From assembly GCA_036501025.1 (NCBI GenBank), contig DASYBB010000060.1:1-64000 (forward strand): a stretch of 64,000 nucleotides of DNA. Direction: 5' to 3'. The stretch is from DASUBV01 sp036501025. GTDB taxonomy: Bacteria; Actinomycetota; Actinomycetes; Streptosporangiales; Streptosporangiaceae. Of the stretch, positions 34,743 through 42,636 are shown in pieces; the first letter of the stretch is position 1; every line of letters starts with the position of its first letter. Both the position numbers and the translations under genes were made by a program. A model generated the notes under the pieces. The model did not search any database. It was not told where the DNA came from and saw only the letters and a program-made list of their open reading frames with translations.

Positions 34743-35099
34743 TCAGCGGCGCCGGAGGGCCGCGTTGATGGTCGAGGCCCGGACGCGTCCGTGATCCAGG
34801 CCCAGCGGGCCGAGGCCCCGGGCCGCGCGCAGGCTGCGGCTGGCCAGCTGGCGGATGGCGATGGTCAGGGTCGCCGCACCCAGAAGCGGCCAGGTCGGCG
34901 GGCCGGCCAGCCGGGGCAGGCTGGCCGCGGTGAGGAAGTCGAGCAGGACGGCCAGCGGCAGCAGCAGCTGCCGGGTCCGCACGAGCGCCACGGCGGCAAT
35001 GACCAGCCCGGCGGCCGACCGCAGCGAGCTGGGCCAGCTCGTTCCTTCGTACCCGTGGGCCGTCGCGCTGTATCCCGGCCGGCCGGCCGGGCCATTCAC
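34743..35099 (-). CDS. Small hydrophobic (membrane) protein, unknown
   Basis: A frame of 118 codons with strong G/C third-position bias and two or three hydrophobic segments: SAAGLVIAAVALV, LLLPLAVLLDFLTAASL and PLLGAATLTIAIRQL. The N-terminal 25 residues are polar and may not be translated; no clear ribosome site marks the start. It looks like a small membrane protein with no family I recognise. It converges with no gene and lies divergent from the DUF4331 gene. Confidence 0.5.
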   Translation of the reverse strand: MNGPAGRPGYSATAHGYEGTSWPSSLRSAAGLVIAAVALVRTRQLLLPLAVLLDFLTAASLPRLAGPPTWPLLGAATLTIAIRQLASRSLRAARGLGPLGLDHGRVRASTINAALRRR

Positions 35100-35183
35100 C
35101 CGTGCCGGGTGACGCCGGCCGCGCCCGCCTGCGGTACAGATCCAGGGTCAGGGCTGTCCCGCCACCGGCGCCCGAGGAGCACG

Positions 35184-36176
35184 ATGTCTAACCACTACAG
35201 CGCGGCGAACCTGCGGTTTCCCGGCGACGACGTCCGCCTGGACCTCACCGACCTCTTTGTCTTCCAGTCGCCCGCCGACCCCGCCCGGACCGTGCTGATC
35301 ATCGACGTGAACCCATTCACGACGGGCATCAGTGCCATGCCGCCGTTCCTCATGAAATCAGAATTCCATCTCGACGGCGTCTACCGGATAAACATCGACA
35401 ACGACGGCGACGCGCGCGCCGACGCGGCGTTCACCTTCGTGTTCTCCGAGTTCAGGGACGGCACGCAGACCGGCACCGCGTACTACGCCACGGGCCAGCC
35501 GGCCCAGCAGCCCGAGCCCGCCGGGGACGTGCTCGCGTCGGCCCTGCCCGTCGGCTTCGATGCCGCCGTCCGGCCCGTTCAGGCGGGCCCGGGCCGGCTG
35601 TTCGCGGGCGTGCGCAGCGATCCGTTCTTTGCCGACGCGGACGGCGCCTTTCACGGATTCAACTGGACCGGCCAGGACGCGTTCGCCAACCGGAACATTC
35701 TCTCCATCGCGCTGGAGGTGCCGAGCGACATGCTCGGCCCCGATCCGGTCATCGGCGCCTGGGCGACGGTCAGCGTGCGCCGCGACGGCGCGCTGGTCCA
35801 GGTGGACCGCGGCGGGCATCCGACGCTCAACCCGTTCGTCAACCCGAATGATGTCAAGGACGCATTCAACGTCCGGCAGCCCGCCGACGACCTCGAGAAC
35901 TACCTGGGGCCGTGGTCACGGCTGCTGGAGTCCCACGGCTACACGCCCGAGGGGGCGGCGGCGGCCGCCCGGGTCGTGCTGCCGGACATCCTGCGCTACG
36001 ACCGGACCCGGCCGGCCGCGTACCCCAACGGCCGGGCCATCACCGACGACGTCTTCAGCGCCCGCTTCGCGTGGCTGACCAACGGGAAGGTCGGCCCGGA
36101 CGGCCTGCGGCCGCATGACGACCTGCTGGCCGGATTTCCCTTCCTCGGGCCGCCGAACCGCTACCCGGCCGGGTAG
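35184..36176 (+). CDS. DUF4331 family protein
   Basis: A 330-residue protein beginning SNHYSAANLRFPGDDVRLDLTDLFVFQ, the hallmark of DUF4331, with later VDRGGHPTLNPFVN and a C-terminal DDVFSARFAWLTNGKVGPDGL. No signal peptide is seen although many relatives are exported. Function of the family is unknown. GAGGAG precedes the ATG. The stop codon lies inside a 20-bp palindrome that probably ends transcription. Confidence 0.85.
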   Translation: MSNHYSAANLRFPGDDVRLDLTDLFVFQSPADPARTVLIIDVNPFTTGISAMPPFLMKSEFHLDGVYRINIDNDGDARADAAFTFVFSEFRDGTQTGTAYYATGQPAQQPEPAGDVLASALPVGFDAAVRPVQAGPGRLFAGVRSDPFFADADGAFHGFNWTGQDAFANRNILSIALEVPSDMLGPDPVIGAWATVSVRRDGALVQVDRGGHPTLNPFVNPNDVKDAFNVRQPADDLENYLGPWSRLLESHGYTPEGAAAAARVVLPDILRYDRTRPAAYPNGRAITDDVFSARFAWLTNGKVGPDGLRPHDDLLAGFPFLGPPNRYPAG

Positions 36177-36178
36177 CG
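36159..36178. terminator. 20-bp perfect palindrome over the DUF4331 stop codon
   Basis: cgctacccggccgggtagcg is fully self-complementary and includes the TAG stop. The convergent methyltransferase gene ends 9 bp further. It probably serves as a terminator for both directions. Confidence 0.5.
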
Positions 36179-36186
36179 CAGTCAGC

Positions 36187-37020
36187 TCAGGGCTTGCGGC
36201 CCAGGCCCGCGCAGGCCGGCACCGGCTGGGCGGAGCTGACGGCGGGGCGCCACTGGTGCAGCGGGACCAGGCCGGGGTCGACGAAGTCCAGCCCGTCGAA
36301 GTACGCCGTTATCTGCGCACGGGTGCGCGGGGTGATCCGGTTCTGCCCCAGCCGCGCGTTGTACGCGGCCGTGGCCTCGGCGCCCCGCTCGGAGTCGATG
36401 TCCCCGGTGCCGTCGGACAGGGCCAGGTAACTGCCCGAGGGCACGGCGTCCAACAGCCGGGAGACGATCTGGTGCGGGGCACCGGAATCGGGGACGTACT
36501 GCAGCACGCACAGCACCATGACCGCGACGGGCTGGCTGACGTCCAGGATGCGGGCCGCCCCGTCCAGGATGGCGCCCGTGTCCCGGGCGTCCGCCTCCAG
36601 GTACGCCGTGGCGCCCTGCGGGCTGCTGGTCAGCAGCGCCCGGGCGTGCGCGAGGACGATCGGGTCATTGTCCACGTAGACGATCCGGGATTCCGGGGCG
36701 ACTGACTGCGCGACCTCGTGCGTGTTCTGCGCGGTGGGCAGGCCCGTCCCGACGTCCAGGAACTGCCGGATACCGGCCTCGCGGGCCAGGTACTCCACCG
36801 CCCGGCGCAGGAAGGCCCGGTTCGCGCGCACCCCCGGCAGGATGCTCGGCATGATCGTGACGACCTGCTCGGCGGCCTCACGGTCCGCCTCGTAGTTGTC
36901 CTTCCCGCCCAGCCAGTAGTCCTAGACGCGAGCGGGGTGAGCGACGCTGGTGTCGAACGACGGCGGCGCGGCCGGGATATCGCTCTGCTGACTGCCTTCC
37001 GCCGTATCCGGGCTGCTCAC
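36187..37020 (-). pseudogene. DUF574 SAM-dependent methyltransferase broken by one in-frame amber codon
   Basis: The whole 278-codon frame from GTG 37020 matches the DUF574 (TehB-like SAM methyltransferase) layout. The conserved N-terminus reads SFDTSVAHPARV, then a TAG at 36922-36924 (codon 33), then DYWLGGKDNYEADREAAEQV. Relatives have Tyr or Trp at the stop position, so a single base change explains it. Downstream the core is intact: FLDVGTGLPT, VYVDNDPIVLAHARALL, ALSDGTGDI. GAGAAAGG precedes the GTG. A shorter product could start at ATG 36852 but would lack the conserved substrate/SAM-lid region. A sequencing error or readthrough cannot be excluded. Confidence 0.8.
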
Positions 37021-37119
37021 AAGCTCGCGCCTTTCTCAGTCAGCCGATCGGCTAAGGCGGCCGAGGCGGATCCCGGCCGGGGGGCAGAATGGCTCAATAC
37101 CGGCCTAGGCAGCACGCTA

Positions 37120-38205
37120 TCACTGCTGATCGGGGGCCAATCCCGAGGCCGCGACGGCCGGTCCGCGGCGGCAGAGGTAGATGCAGTTCTGCGGCCGCGG
37201 CGAGTCCAGGACCTGCACGTCGCCAAAGCCCGCGGCGGCGAGCATGCCCAGGGCGGCCTGCTGACCCCACATCGCGCCCAGGCCCGCCCCGCCCCCGGCC
37301 AGGGCGGTGGGCACGCAGTACAGCAGGCTGATGCCGTAGCACAGGGCCGCATGCGGGTTGCCCACGTTCTCCTGCACGTGGCTGGAGAACCTCGCGTCGA
37401 CCATGACGAAGACCCCGCCGGGGGCCAGCGCATCGTGCACCCCGGCCAGGACGATCTCCGGGCTGCGCTGATCGTGGACGGCGTCAAAAGCCGTGATGAC
37501 GTCGAACGGCGGATCGGCGGGCAGGGCGGCCGCGTCGGCGACCGTGAAGCTGGCATTGCCCAGGGCCAGCGCCGCGCGCTCCGCCTCGCCGCGGGCAATG
37601 GCGCCGGGCGCGATGTCCAGCCCGGTGAACCTCGACCGCGGATAGGCCTGCGCCATCAGGTTGACGGCGTGGCCGCTGCCGCACCCGAGATCCAGCACCC
37701 GGGCGCCGGCCTCCAGCCGGCCGGGCAGCCCGGGGACCCGGCCGAGGAACCCGTCGATGAGCTGCTCGTCGTAGATGTAGCGCCACGAGTCACCCAGGGT
37801 GTCCCCGGCGGCCTCGGCGTACTGCGCGTAGGGAACGCCGCCGCCCTCGGTGAAGCACCGCTCGACGGCGGGCAGCACGGCGCTCAGGGTGCGCAGCGTG
37901 CCCACAGCCGGCCCGATGTTGCTCGCGCGCGGGCCGGTGAGCAGCACCGCGTGCTCTGCGGGGAGGACGTAGCGGCCCGCGTCGTACTCGAAGATCGCCC
38001 CGGTGACCATCGCGCCGAGCCACTCGCGTACGTAGCGCTCGTCCAGGCCGGCCCGGGCGGCCAGCTCCGCGCTGGTGGCCGGCCCCTGCGCGGCCGCGTC
38101 GAACAGCCCGGTGCGCTGGCCGAGCCCGATCAGCATCGTCAGGACGTTGCCCGTCAGCATGCCCAGGAGGCGGGCGCCGAACTCCGCCCGCCGCTCGGTG
38201 TCCAT
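37120..38205 (-). CDS. SAM-dependent methyltransferase with N-terminal winged helix
   Basis: A 361-residue class I methyltransferase. The N-terminal helical/winged-helix dimerisation part (about 1-90, TSAELAARAGLDERYVREWLGAMV) is followed by the Rossmann SAM domain: VLDLGCGSGHAVNLMAQAYP (motif I), GLDIAPGAIARGEAE, FDVITAFDAVHDQ and LAPGGVFVMVDARFSSHV. It resembles the S25-type and small-molecule methyltransferases of actinomycetes. AGGAT precedes the ATG. The acceptor is unknown. It is separated from the broken methyltransferase by a 99-bp gap. Confidence 0.87.
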   Translation of the reverse strand: MDTERRAEFGARLLGMLTGNVLTMLIGLGQRTGLFDAAAQGPATSAELAARAGLDERYVREWLGAMVTGAIFEYDAGRYVLPAEHAVLLTGPRASNIGPAVGTLRTLSAVLPAVERCFTEGGGVPYAQYAEAAGDTLGDSWRYIYDEQLIDGFLGRVPGLPGRLEAGARVLDLGCGSGHAVNLMAQAYPRSRFTGLDIAPGAIARGEAERAALALGNASFTVADAAALPADPPFDVITAFDAVHDQRSPEIVLAGVHDALAPGGVFVMVDARFSSHVQENVGNPHAALCYGISLLYCVPTALAGGGAGLGAMWGQQAALGMLAAAGFGDVQVLDSPRPQNCIYLCRRGPAVAASGLAPDQQ

Positions 38206-38257
38206 GGCGGCATCCTAGATGCCCGCGCCCGGCGGCGGCCGCCGTCAGGCGGCGGGC

Positions 38258-39322
38258 TCAGGCCGCCCGCGGCAGCAGCGGCCCGTGCTCCAGTCGCGGC
38301 AGCACGTGGCGCGCGAACAGGTCGCACTCCGCGGCGTGCGGGTAGCCGGACAGGATGAAGGCCTCGATGCCAAGGTCGGCGTATCCCCGGAGCTTGGCCA
38401 GGACCTGGTCGGGATCACCGACGATGGCCGCGCCGGCGCCGGAGCGCGCCCGGCCGATGCCGGTCCACAGGCCCGGCTCGACGAAGCCGTCGCCGTCGGC
38501 GAGGTCCCGCAGCTCGCCCTGCCGCAGCTGGCCGGTCGACGCGACATGCAGCGACTGGCTCCGCAGCCGCGTGCCGGTCTCCGCGTCCAGGCGCGAGACC
38601 AGGCGCTGCGCCGCGGCCCGCGCCTCCGCTTCCGTCGCGCGGACGACGACGTGCGCCCGGTAGCCGAACCTGAGCTCGCGGCCGTAGCGCGCCGCGCGGG
38701 CGCGCATGTCGGTGATGATGGCCTCGACCGCCGGCATCGTGTCCGGCCACATCAGGAACACGTCGGCGGCCTGGGCGGCGACGTCCCGCGCCGCCTCGGA
38801 CAGGCCGCCGAAGTAGAACGGCGGGCAGCCGCCGGCCGGGCGGATGCGGGGCGGGTCCACGGTCAGCCGGAAGAACTCGCCTGCCGTCTCGGCCGGCCGG
38901 CCGTCCAGCAGGTCGCGCAGGATCCGCATGATCTCGAGGGTCCGGCGGTACCGGGGCGCTGACTCCAGCTGCTCGCCGGGCCGGTCGGAGGAGATGATGT
39001 TGATCGTCAGCCGGCCGCCCAGCATCTCGTCGATCGTCGCGAGCTGCCGGGCCAGCTGGGGCGGCCACATCTCCCCCATCCGGACCGCGGTGAGCAGCTG
39101 CATCCGCCGCAGGTGCGGGGCGATGCCCGCCGCGAACGCCACCGAGTCGATCCCGGTGCTGTAGTTCGACGGCAGCAGGAGGTTGTCAAAGCCCGCCTCC
39201 TCGGCCCGCAGCGCAATCGTGCGGACGTGCTCCCAGGAGGACCTCAGCGCCGGGTCGGGCACCCCGAGGAACTCGTAGTCCTCGTCGCACAGCGGAGCGA
39301 ACCAGGAAACCTCGCAGCCCAC
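38258..39322 (-). CDS. LLM class flavin-dependent monooxygenase, SsuD-like
   Basis: A 354-residue TIM-barrel protein similar to alkanesulfonate monooxygenases: VSWFAPLCDEDYEFLG, AEEAGFDNLLLPSNYSTG, LLTAVRMGEMWPPQLARQLATIDEMLGGRL, NIISSDRPGEQL, FYFGGLSEAARDVAA. It likely uses FMNH2 and oxygen to cleave a C-S or similar bond. GGAGG precedes the GTG at 39322. It is followed by 19 bp from the ABM gene, so both may form an operon with the DsbA-like gene. Confidence 0.87.
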   Translation of the reverse strand: MGCEVSWFAPLCDEDYEFLGVPDPALRSSWEHVRTIALRAEEAGFDNLLLPSNYSTGIDSVAFAAGIAPHLRRMQLLTAVRMGEMWPPQLARQLATIDEMLGGRLTINIISSDRPGEQLESAPRYRRTLEIMRILRDLLDGRPAETAGEFFRLTVDPPRIRPAGGCPPFYFGGLSEAARDVAAQAADVFLMWPDTMPAVEAIITDMRARAARYGRELRFGYRAHVVVRATEAEARAAAQRLVSRLDAETGTRLRSQSLHVASTGQLRQGELRDLADGDGFVEPGLWTGIGRARSGAGAAIVGDPDQVLAKLRGYADLGIEAFILSGYPHAAECDLFARHVLPRLEHGPLLPRAA

Positions 39323-39341
39323 GGAACGCGCCTCCGATCGG

Positions 39342-39641
39342 TCAGCTGCCGACCGCGCCGACCGCGGAGATCTCGTACTGCAGCACCTCGGACTCGCGCA
39401 CCTCGACGCCGCCGGGCGGGCGGGGCCGCTGGCGCAGGGCCGTCAGGTGGTCGGCCAGCGCCGCCTTGCTCTCCCACCGCTCGAACAGCAGGACCCGGGC
39501 GGGGTCCAGCGCGTCGGGGGTGAAGGCGTAGGTGATGCAGCCCGCCTCCGCCCGGGACGCCCGCATGACGTCAGCGCGGCTGCGCAGGAACTGATCCCGC
39601 TGGGCGGGATCGACGACGAAGTACCCGGCGACGATGATCAC
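39342..39641 (-). CDS. Antibiotic biosynthesis monooxygenase (ABM) family protein
   Basis: A 99-residue ferredoxin-like protein: VIIVAGYFVVDPAQRDQFL, RASRAEAGCITYAFTPD, RVLLFERWESKAALADHL. This is the ABM/YgiN pattern, cofactor-free quinone or heme-type monooxygenases. The GTG at 39641 has GGAGG about 9 bases upstream. It lies between the SsuD-like and DsbA-like genes on the same strand, with gaps of 19 and 30 bp. Confidence 0.85.
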   Translation of the reverse strand: MIIVAGYFVVDPAQRDQFLRSRADVMRASRAEAGCITYAFTPDALDPARVLLFERWESKAALADHLTALRQRPRPPGGVEVRESEVLQYEISAVGAVGS

Positions 39642-39671
39642 TGCCCAGTTCCTCCGGCTTCCCGGGTCCCG

Positions 39672-40301
39672 TCAGTCAAAGGTCGGCTTGCGGTCGCGGG
39701 ACCGCTTGAGCTCGAAGAACCCGTCCGCCTCGGTGACCAGCGCCACGCCGTCCCAGAGCCGCCCGGCGGCCTCGCCGCGCGGGATCGGCGTGATGACCGG
39801 GCCGAAGATGGCATTGCCGCGGATCCGGATGACGGGCGTGCCCACGTCCGTCCCGACGGTGTCGAACGCCTCGTGATGAGAGGCCTTGATCGCAGCGTCA
39901 AACTCGGTGCTGTCGGCCGCCTCGATCAGGGCGGCGGGGAGGCCGAGCTCAGCCAGCGACTCCGGGATCACGTCCGGGTCACCCCGGCGGCCCTCGTTGT
40001 GCAGCTTCGTGCCGAGGGCGGTGTACATGGGGCCGAGGATGCCGGGGCCGGCCTCCTGGGCGGCGGCGGCGACCACGCGGACCGGGCCCCACGCCTTGCC
40101 CATGCGCTCCAGGTACTCCGGCGTCAGGCCCTGGCCCTCGTGCTGGATCAGGTTCAGGTAGGCCAGCGACATGATGCGCCAGTCGACGCGCACCGGCCGC
40201 ACTTTCTCGACCTCGAGCATCCAGCGCGAAGTGATCCAGGCCCACGGGCACAGCGGATCGAACCAGAACTGCATTTCCTCAAAGCTCTCTGGCGACGTCA
40301 C
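39672..40301 (-). CDS. DsbA-family oxidoreductase of the mycothiol-dependent type, with CPWA site
   Basis: A protein of up to 209 residues with thioredoxin fold and helical insert, beginning MQFWFDPLCPWAWITSRWM, which fits the actinobacterial Rv2466c-like mycothiol-dependent nitroreductase family. The active site is CPWA, so only the first Cys of a CxxC motif is present. The cis-Pro loop GTPVIRIRGNAIFGPV is intact. A single Cys suits a mycothiol-disulphide mechanism. The start is uncertain: GTG 40301 leaves no room for promoters against the divergent ABC gene, and ATG 40271 is a plausible alternative. Confidence 0.8.
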   Translation of the reverse strand: MTSPESFEEMQFWFDPLCPWAWITSRWMLEVEKVRPVRVDWRIMSLAYLNLIQHEGQGLTPEYLERMGKAWGPVRVVAAAAQEAGPGILGPMYTALGTKLHNEGRRGDPDVIPESLAELGLPAALIEAADSTEFDAAIKASHHEAFDTVGTDVGTPVIRIRGNAIFGPVITPIPRGEAAGRLWDGVALVTEADGFFELKRSRDRKPTFD

Positions 40302-40413
40302 GATGGCTCGGAACAGGCGGCGGCGCGCGCGTATTCCCGCGGCGGCGGTATTCTCCGAAGATCAACATGACCTGGATCCGCTCCCGCCCGGCCGTCCCCC
40401 GGCGAGCGCTCGC

Positions 40414-41232
40414 GTGACGGTGGCGGCGCCCGCCCCGGGTCCCGTCGTGGACCTGCGCGACGTTACCTTCCGGCGCGGGAGCAGGGAGATCCTGCACGGC
40501 ATCACCTTCGCCGTGCACAGCGGGGAGCACTGGGCGCTCCTGGGCCCGAACGGCGCGGGAAAGAGCACCATCCTCGGCTTCTGCGGCGCGCTGACCCACC
40601 CGACCTCGGGAACGGTCAGCATCCTCGGAGGGCAGCTGGGCCGGGTCGAGCTCCAGTCGCTGCGCCGCGCCATCGGCCACGTGAACCCGCGCCACTCGCC
40701 GCGGCCGCCGCTGACCGTCCGCGAGGTCATCCTCACCGGCATCACCGGGACCCTCGAGGTGCCGCTGCGCTGGCAGCCGCAGCCGGGCGAGATCGCCCGG
40801 GCCGACGACCTGGCGGAGGCCCTGGGCCTGGCCGGGAAGGCCGGCGAGAAGTGGCCCACCCTGTCCCAGGGTGAGCGCGGCCGGGTCCTGATCGCCCGTG
40901 CCCTCATCTGCGAGCCGCGGCTCCTCCTGCTCGACGAGCCGTCGGCCGGCCTCGACGTCACCGCCCGCGAGCAGCTCCTGGAGACGATCGACCTGCTCGA
41001 CCGCACCCACCCCGGCCTCGCGTCCATCCTCGTCACGCACCAGCTCGAGGAGCTGCCCGCCTCGACCACCCACGCCCTGCTGATCGCCGGCGGCCGGGTG
41101 ACCGCCGCCGGCGCCGTGCGCGACGTGCTGACGACCGACAGCATCTCGGCCGCCTTCAGCCACCCCATCAGCGTCCGGTACCAGGACGGCCGCTGGGCGG
41201 CCCGGGCGCGCCGGCGGGCGAGCCTGGTCTAG
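40414..41232 (+). CDS. ABC transporter ATPase (ModF/YheS-unlike, single-module) of unknown system
   Basis: A single ATPase module: VVDLRDVTFRRGSREIL, Walker A GPNGAGKST, Q-loop HVNPRHSP, degenerate signature LSQGERGR, Walker B LLLLDEPSAGLDV and H-loop LVTHQLEEL. It resembles ATPases of iron-siderophore or molybdate type and solitary ATPases such as the YlmA group. No permease or binding-protein gene is adjacent. The GTG at 40414 is preferred because the domain starts there and it leaves a promoter gap. The frame is open from ATG 40303 and could add 37 poorly conserved residues. Confidence 0.8.
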   Translation: MTVAAPAPGPVVDLRDVTFRRGSREILHGITFAVHSGEHWALLGPNGAGKSTILGFCGALTHPTSGTVSILGGQLGRVELQSLRRAIGHVNPRHSPRPPLTVREVILTGITGTLEVPLRWQPQPGEIARADDLAEALGLAGKAGEKWPTLSQGERGRVLIARALICEPRLLLLDEPSAGLDVTAREQLLETIDLLDRTHPGLASILVTHQLEELPASTTHALLIAGGRVTAAGAVRDVLTTDSISAAFSHPISVRYQDGRWAARARRRASLV

Positions 41233-41336
41233 GGCACCCCGGCGGGGTCTCGTCCGAGAAAATGCGCGCCCGCGGTCAACTTCCCGCCCGGCGGGGATCG
41301 TGTAAGCATCGTGTGGCCGACTCTCCGAGGACCGCG

Positions 41337-41909
41337 ATGACCGCAGGTGACGAGCCCGACGTTATCGGCCGGGAAGATCGCGACGAGTCCTTCGAGGACT
41401 TCGTCAGCGGCTCGTCGGCGCGCCTGTTCACCATGGCGCTGCTGCTGACCGGCCGGCACCGGGCCGAGGCCGAGGACCTGCTGCAGGGCGTCCTGGAGCG
41501 CGCCTACCGGCGCTGGCGGCGGATCAACCAGGGCGGCGATCCCGAGCCGTACGTGCGCCGGATGCTGGTCAATGCCTCAACCGACCGGTGGCGGCGGCTG
41601 CGGCGCCGGCCGGAGGAGCCGCTCCGGGCCGCCCGCGCCGAGCCCGCGGCGGGCGACGGGGCCGCGGAGGTCGCGGACCGGGACCTGCTGCTGCGGGCGC
41701 TGGCGGTGCTGCCCGCCCGGCAGCGGGCCGTGCTCGTGCTGCGCTACTACAGCGACCTGTCGGAAGCGCAGACGGCGGCGACGCTGGGCTGCAGCGTCGG
41801 ATCGGTGAAGAGCCAGTCCTCGCGCGCGCTGGCCCGGCTGCGCGCGCTCGCCGGGATGGCGCCGGAGAGCGATCCCGGCCGCCGGGGAGATGAGGTGCGT
41901 CATGGGTGA
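41337..41909 (+). CDS. ECF sigma factor, SigE (streptomycete) family
   Basis: A 190-residue sigma factor. Region 2 starts FEDFVSGSSARLFTMALLLTG and continues EAEDLLQGVLERAYRRW; region 4 is LLRALAVLPARQRAVLVLRYYSDLSEAQTAATLGCSVGSVKSQSSRALARL. GAGG precedes the ATG at 41337. The downstream gene overlaps by 8 bases and encodes a single-span membrane protein with a charged cytoplasmic N-terminus, the usual partner arrangement in this family. Target promoters are unknown. Confidence 0.9.
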   Translation: MTAGDEPDVIGREDRDESFEDFVSGSSARLFTMALLLTGRHRAEAEDLLQGVLERAYRRWRRINQGGDPEPYVRRMLVNASTDRWRRLRRRPEEPLRAARAEPAAGDGAAEVADRDLLLRALAVLPARQRAVLVLRYYSDLSEAQTAATLGCSVGSVKSQSSRALARLRALAGMAPESDPGRRGDEVRHG

Positions 41910-42624
41910 CCTGGAGCGCAGGCTGCGCGAAGCGATGACCGGGGCGGCCGAGCGGCCGCCCGCCGGGCTGCTGGAGGCGATCCGGCGCCGGCGCCGGCGC
42001 CGCGTCCGGCGGCTCAGCGCGGTCAGCGTCGCCGCCGTGGCGGCCGTCGCGATCGCCGCCCCGGTGGCCGCCAGGGACATACCGGGCGCCAGCCGCGCGG
42101 CGGGCCCGGCCGCCGCGCCGGCCCGGGCGCCGGGCGCGGCACCGGGGACCGTCCTGCGGGACTGCCCGTCCAGCGAGGGCGGCACGCTGGGCTCCGGCTG
42201 GCAGGCCCACAGCGTGCACGCCGGCCCGGTCTGGTTCACGTACGCCCTCCCCGCCGGCGGCCAGCGGCTCTCCGCCGGGAAGCTGACCGCCTCGGCGATG
42301 GCCATCGGGATCGAGAACGGCCGCACCGCCGTGGTCACGGTCGCGCCCGCGGCCGGCGGCCGGTTCCATTTCCTGGCCCGGTTCAGCGGCGGCCCGGGCC
42401 ACTACACCCTGGCCCAGGGGGCGCCGGGCCTGACCCTGCAGGGCTGTCCGGGCGGCCCGGGCACCAGCGGGCAGCCGGCCAGCTACGCGCCCGGCCTGAC
42501 GCTGTTCTGGGAAGGCTTCGTCACCGACCTGCGGGGCTGCATTCCGCTGGAGGTGCGCACCGCGCCGGGCCGCCCGCCGATCCGGGTCAGCATCGCCGCC
42601 GCGGCCGGCTGCAGCCGCGCCTAG
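41902..42624 (+). CDS. Single-span membrane protein, probable regulator partner of the ECF factor
   Basis: A 240-residue protein. About 35 cytoplasmic residues (DLERRLREAMTGAAERPPAGLLEAI then a run of Arg) precede a membrane span (SAVSVAAVAAVAIAAPVAA, near 40-60). A Pro/Ala-rich linker and an extracellular domain of about 150 residues with Cys pairs (DCPSS, GCPGG, GCIPL, GCSRA) follow. It contains no zinc-finger HxxxCxxC motif. Position and topology suggest an anti-sigma or sensor for the preceding sigma factor; this is inference. The ATG at 41902 has GAGG upstream. Confidence 0.75.
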   Translation: MGDLERRLREAMTGAAERPPAGLLEAIRRRRRRRVRRLSAVSVAAVAAVAIAAPVAARDIPGASRAAGPAAAPARAPGAAPGTVLRDCPSSEGGTLGSGWQAHSVHAGPVWFTYALPAGGQRLSAGKLTASAMAIGIENGRTAVVTVAPAAGGRFHFLARFSGGPGHYTLAQGAPGLTLQGCPGGPGTSGQPASYAPGLTLFWEGFVTDLRGCIPLEVRTAPGRPPIRVSIAAAAGCSRA

Positions 42625-42636
42625 GGCCTGACGGAG

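Noticed and set aside
36718..38358. 546-codon open frame on the + strand
   Set aside because: Antisense to two methyltransferase genes with clear SAM motifs.
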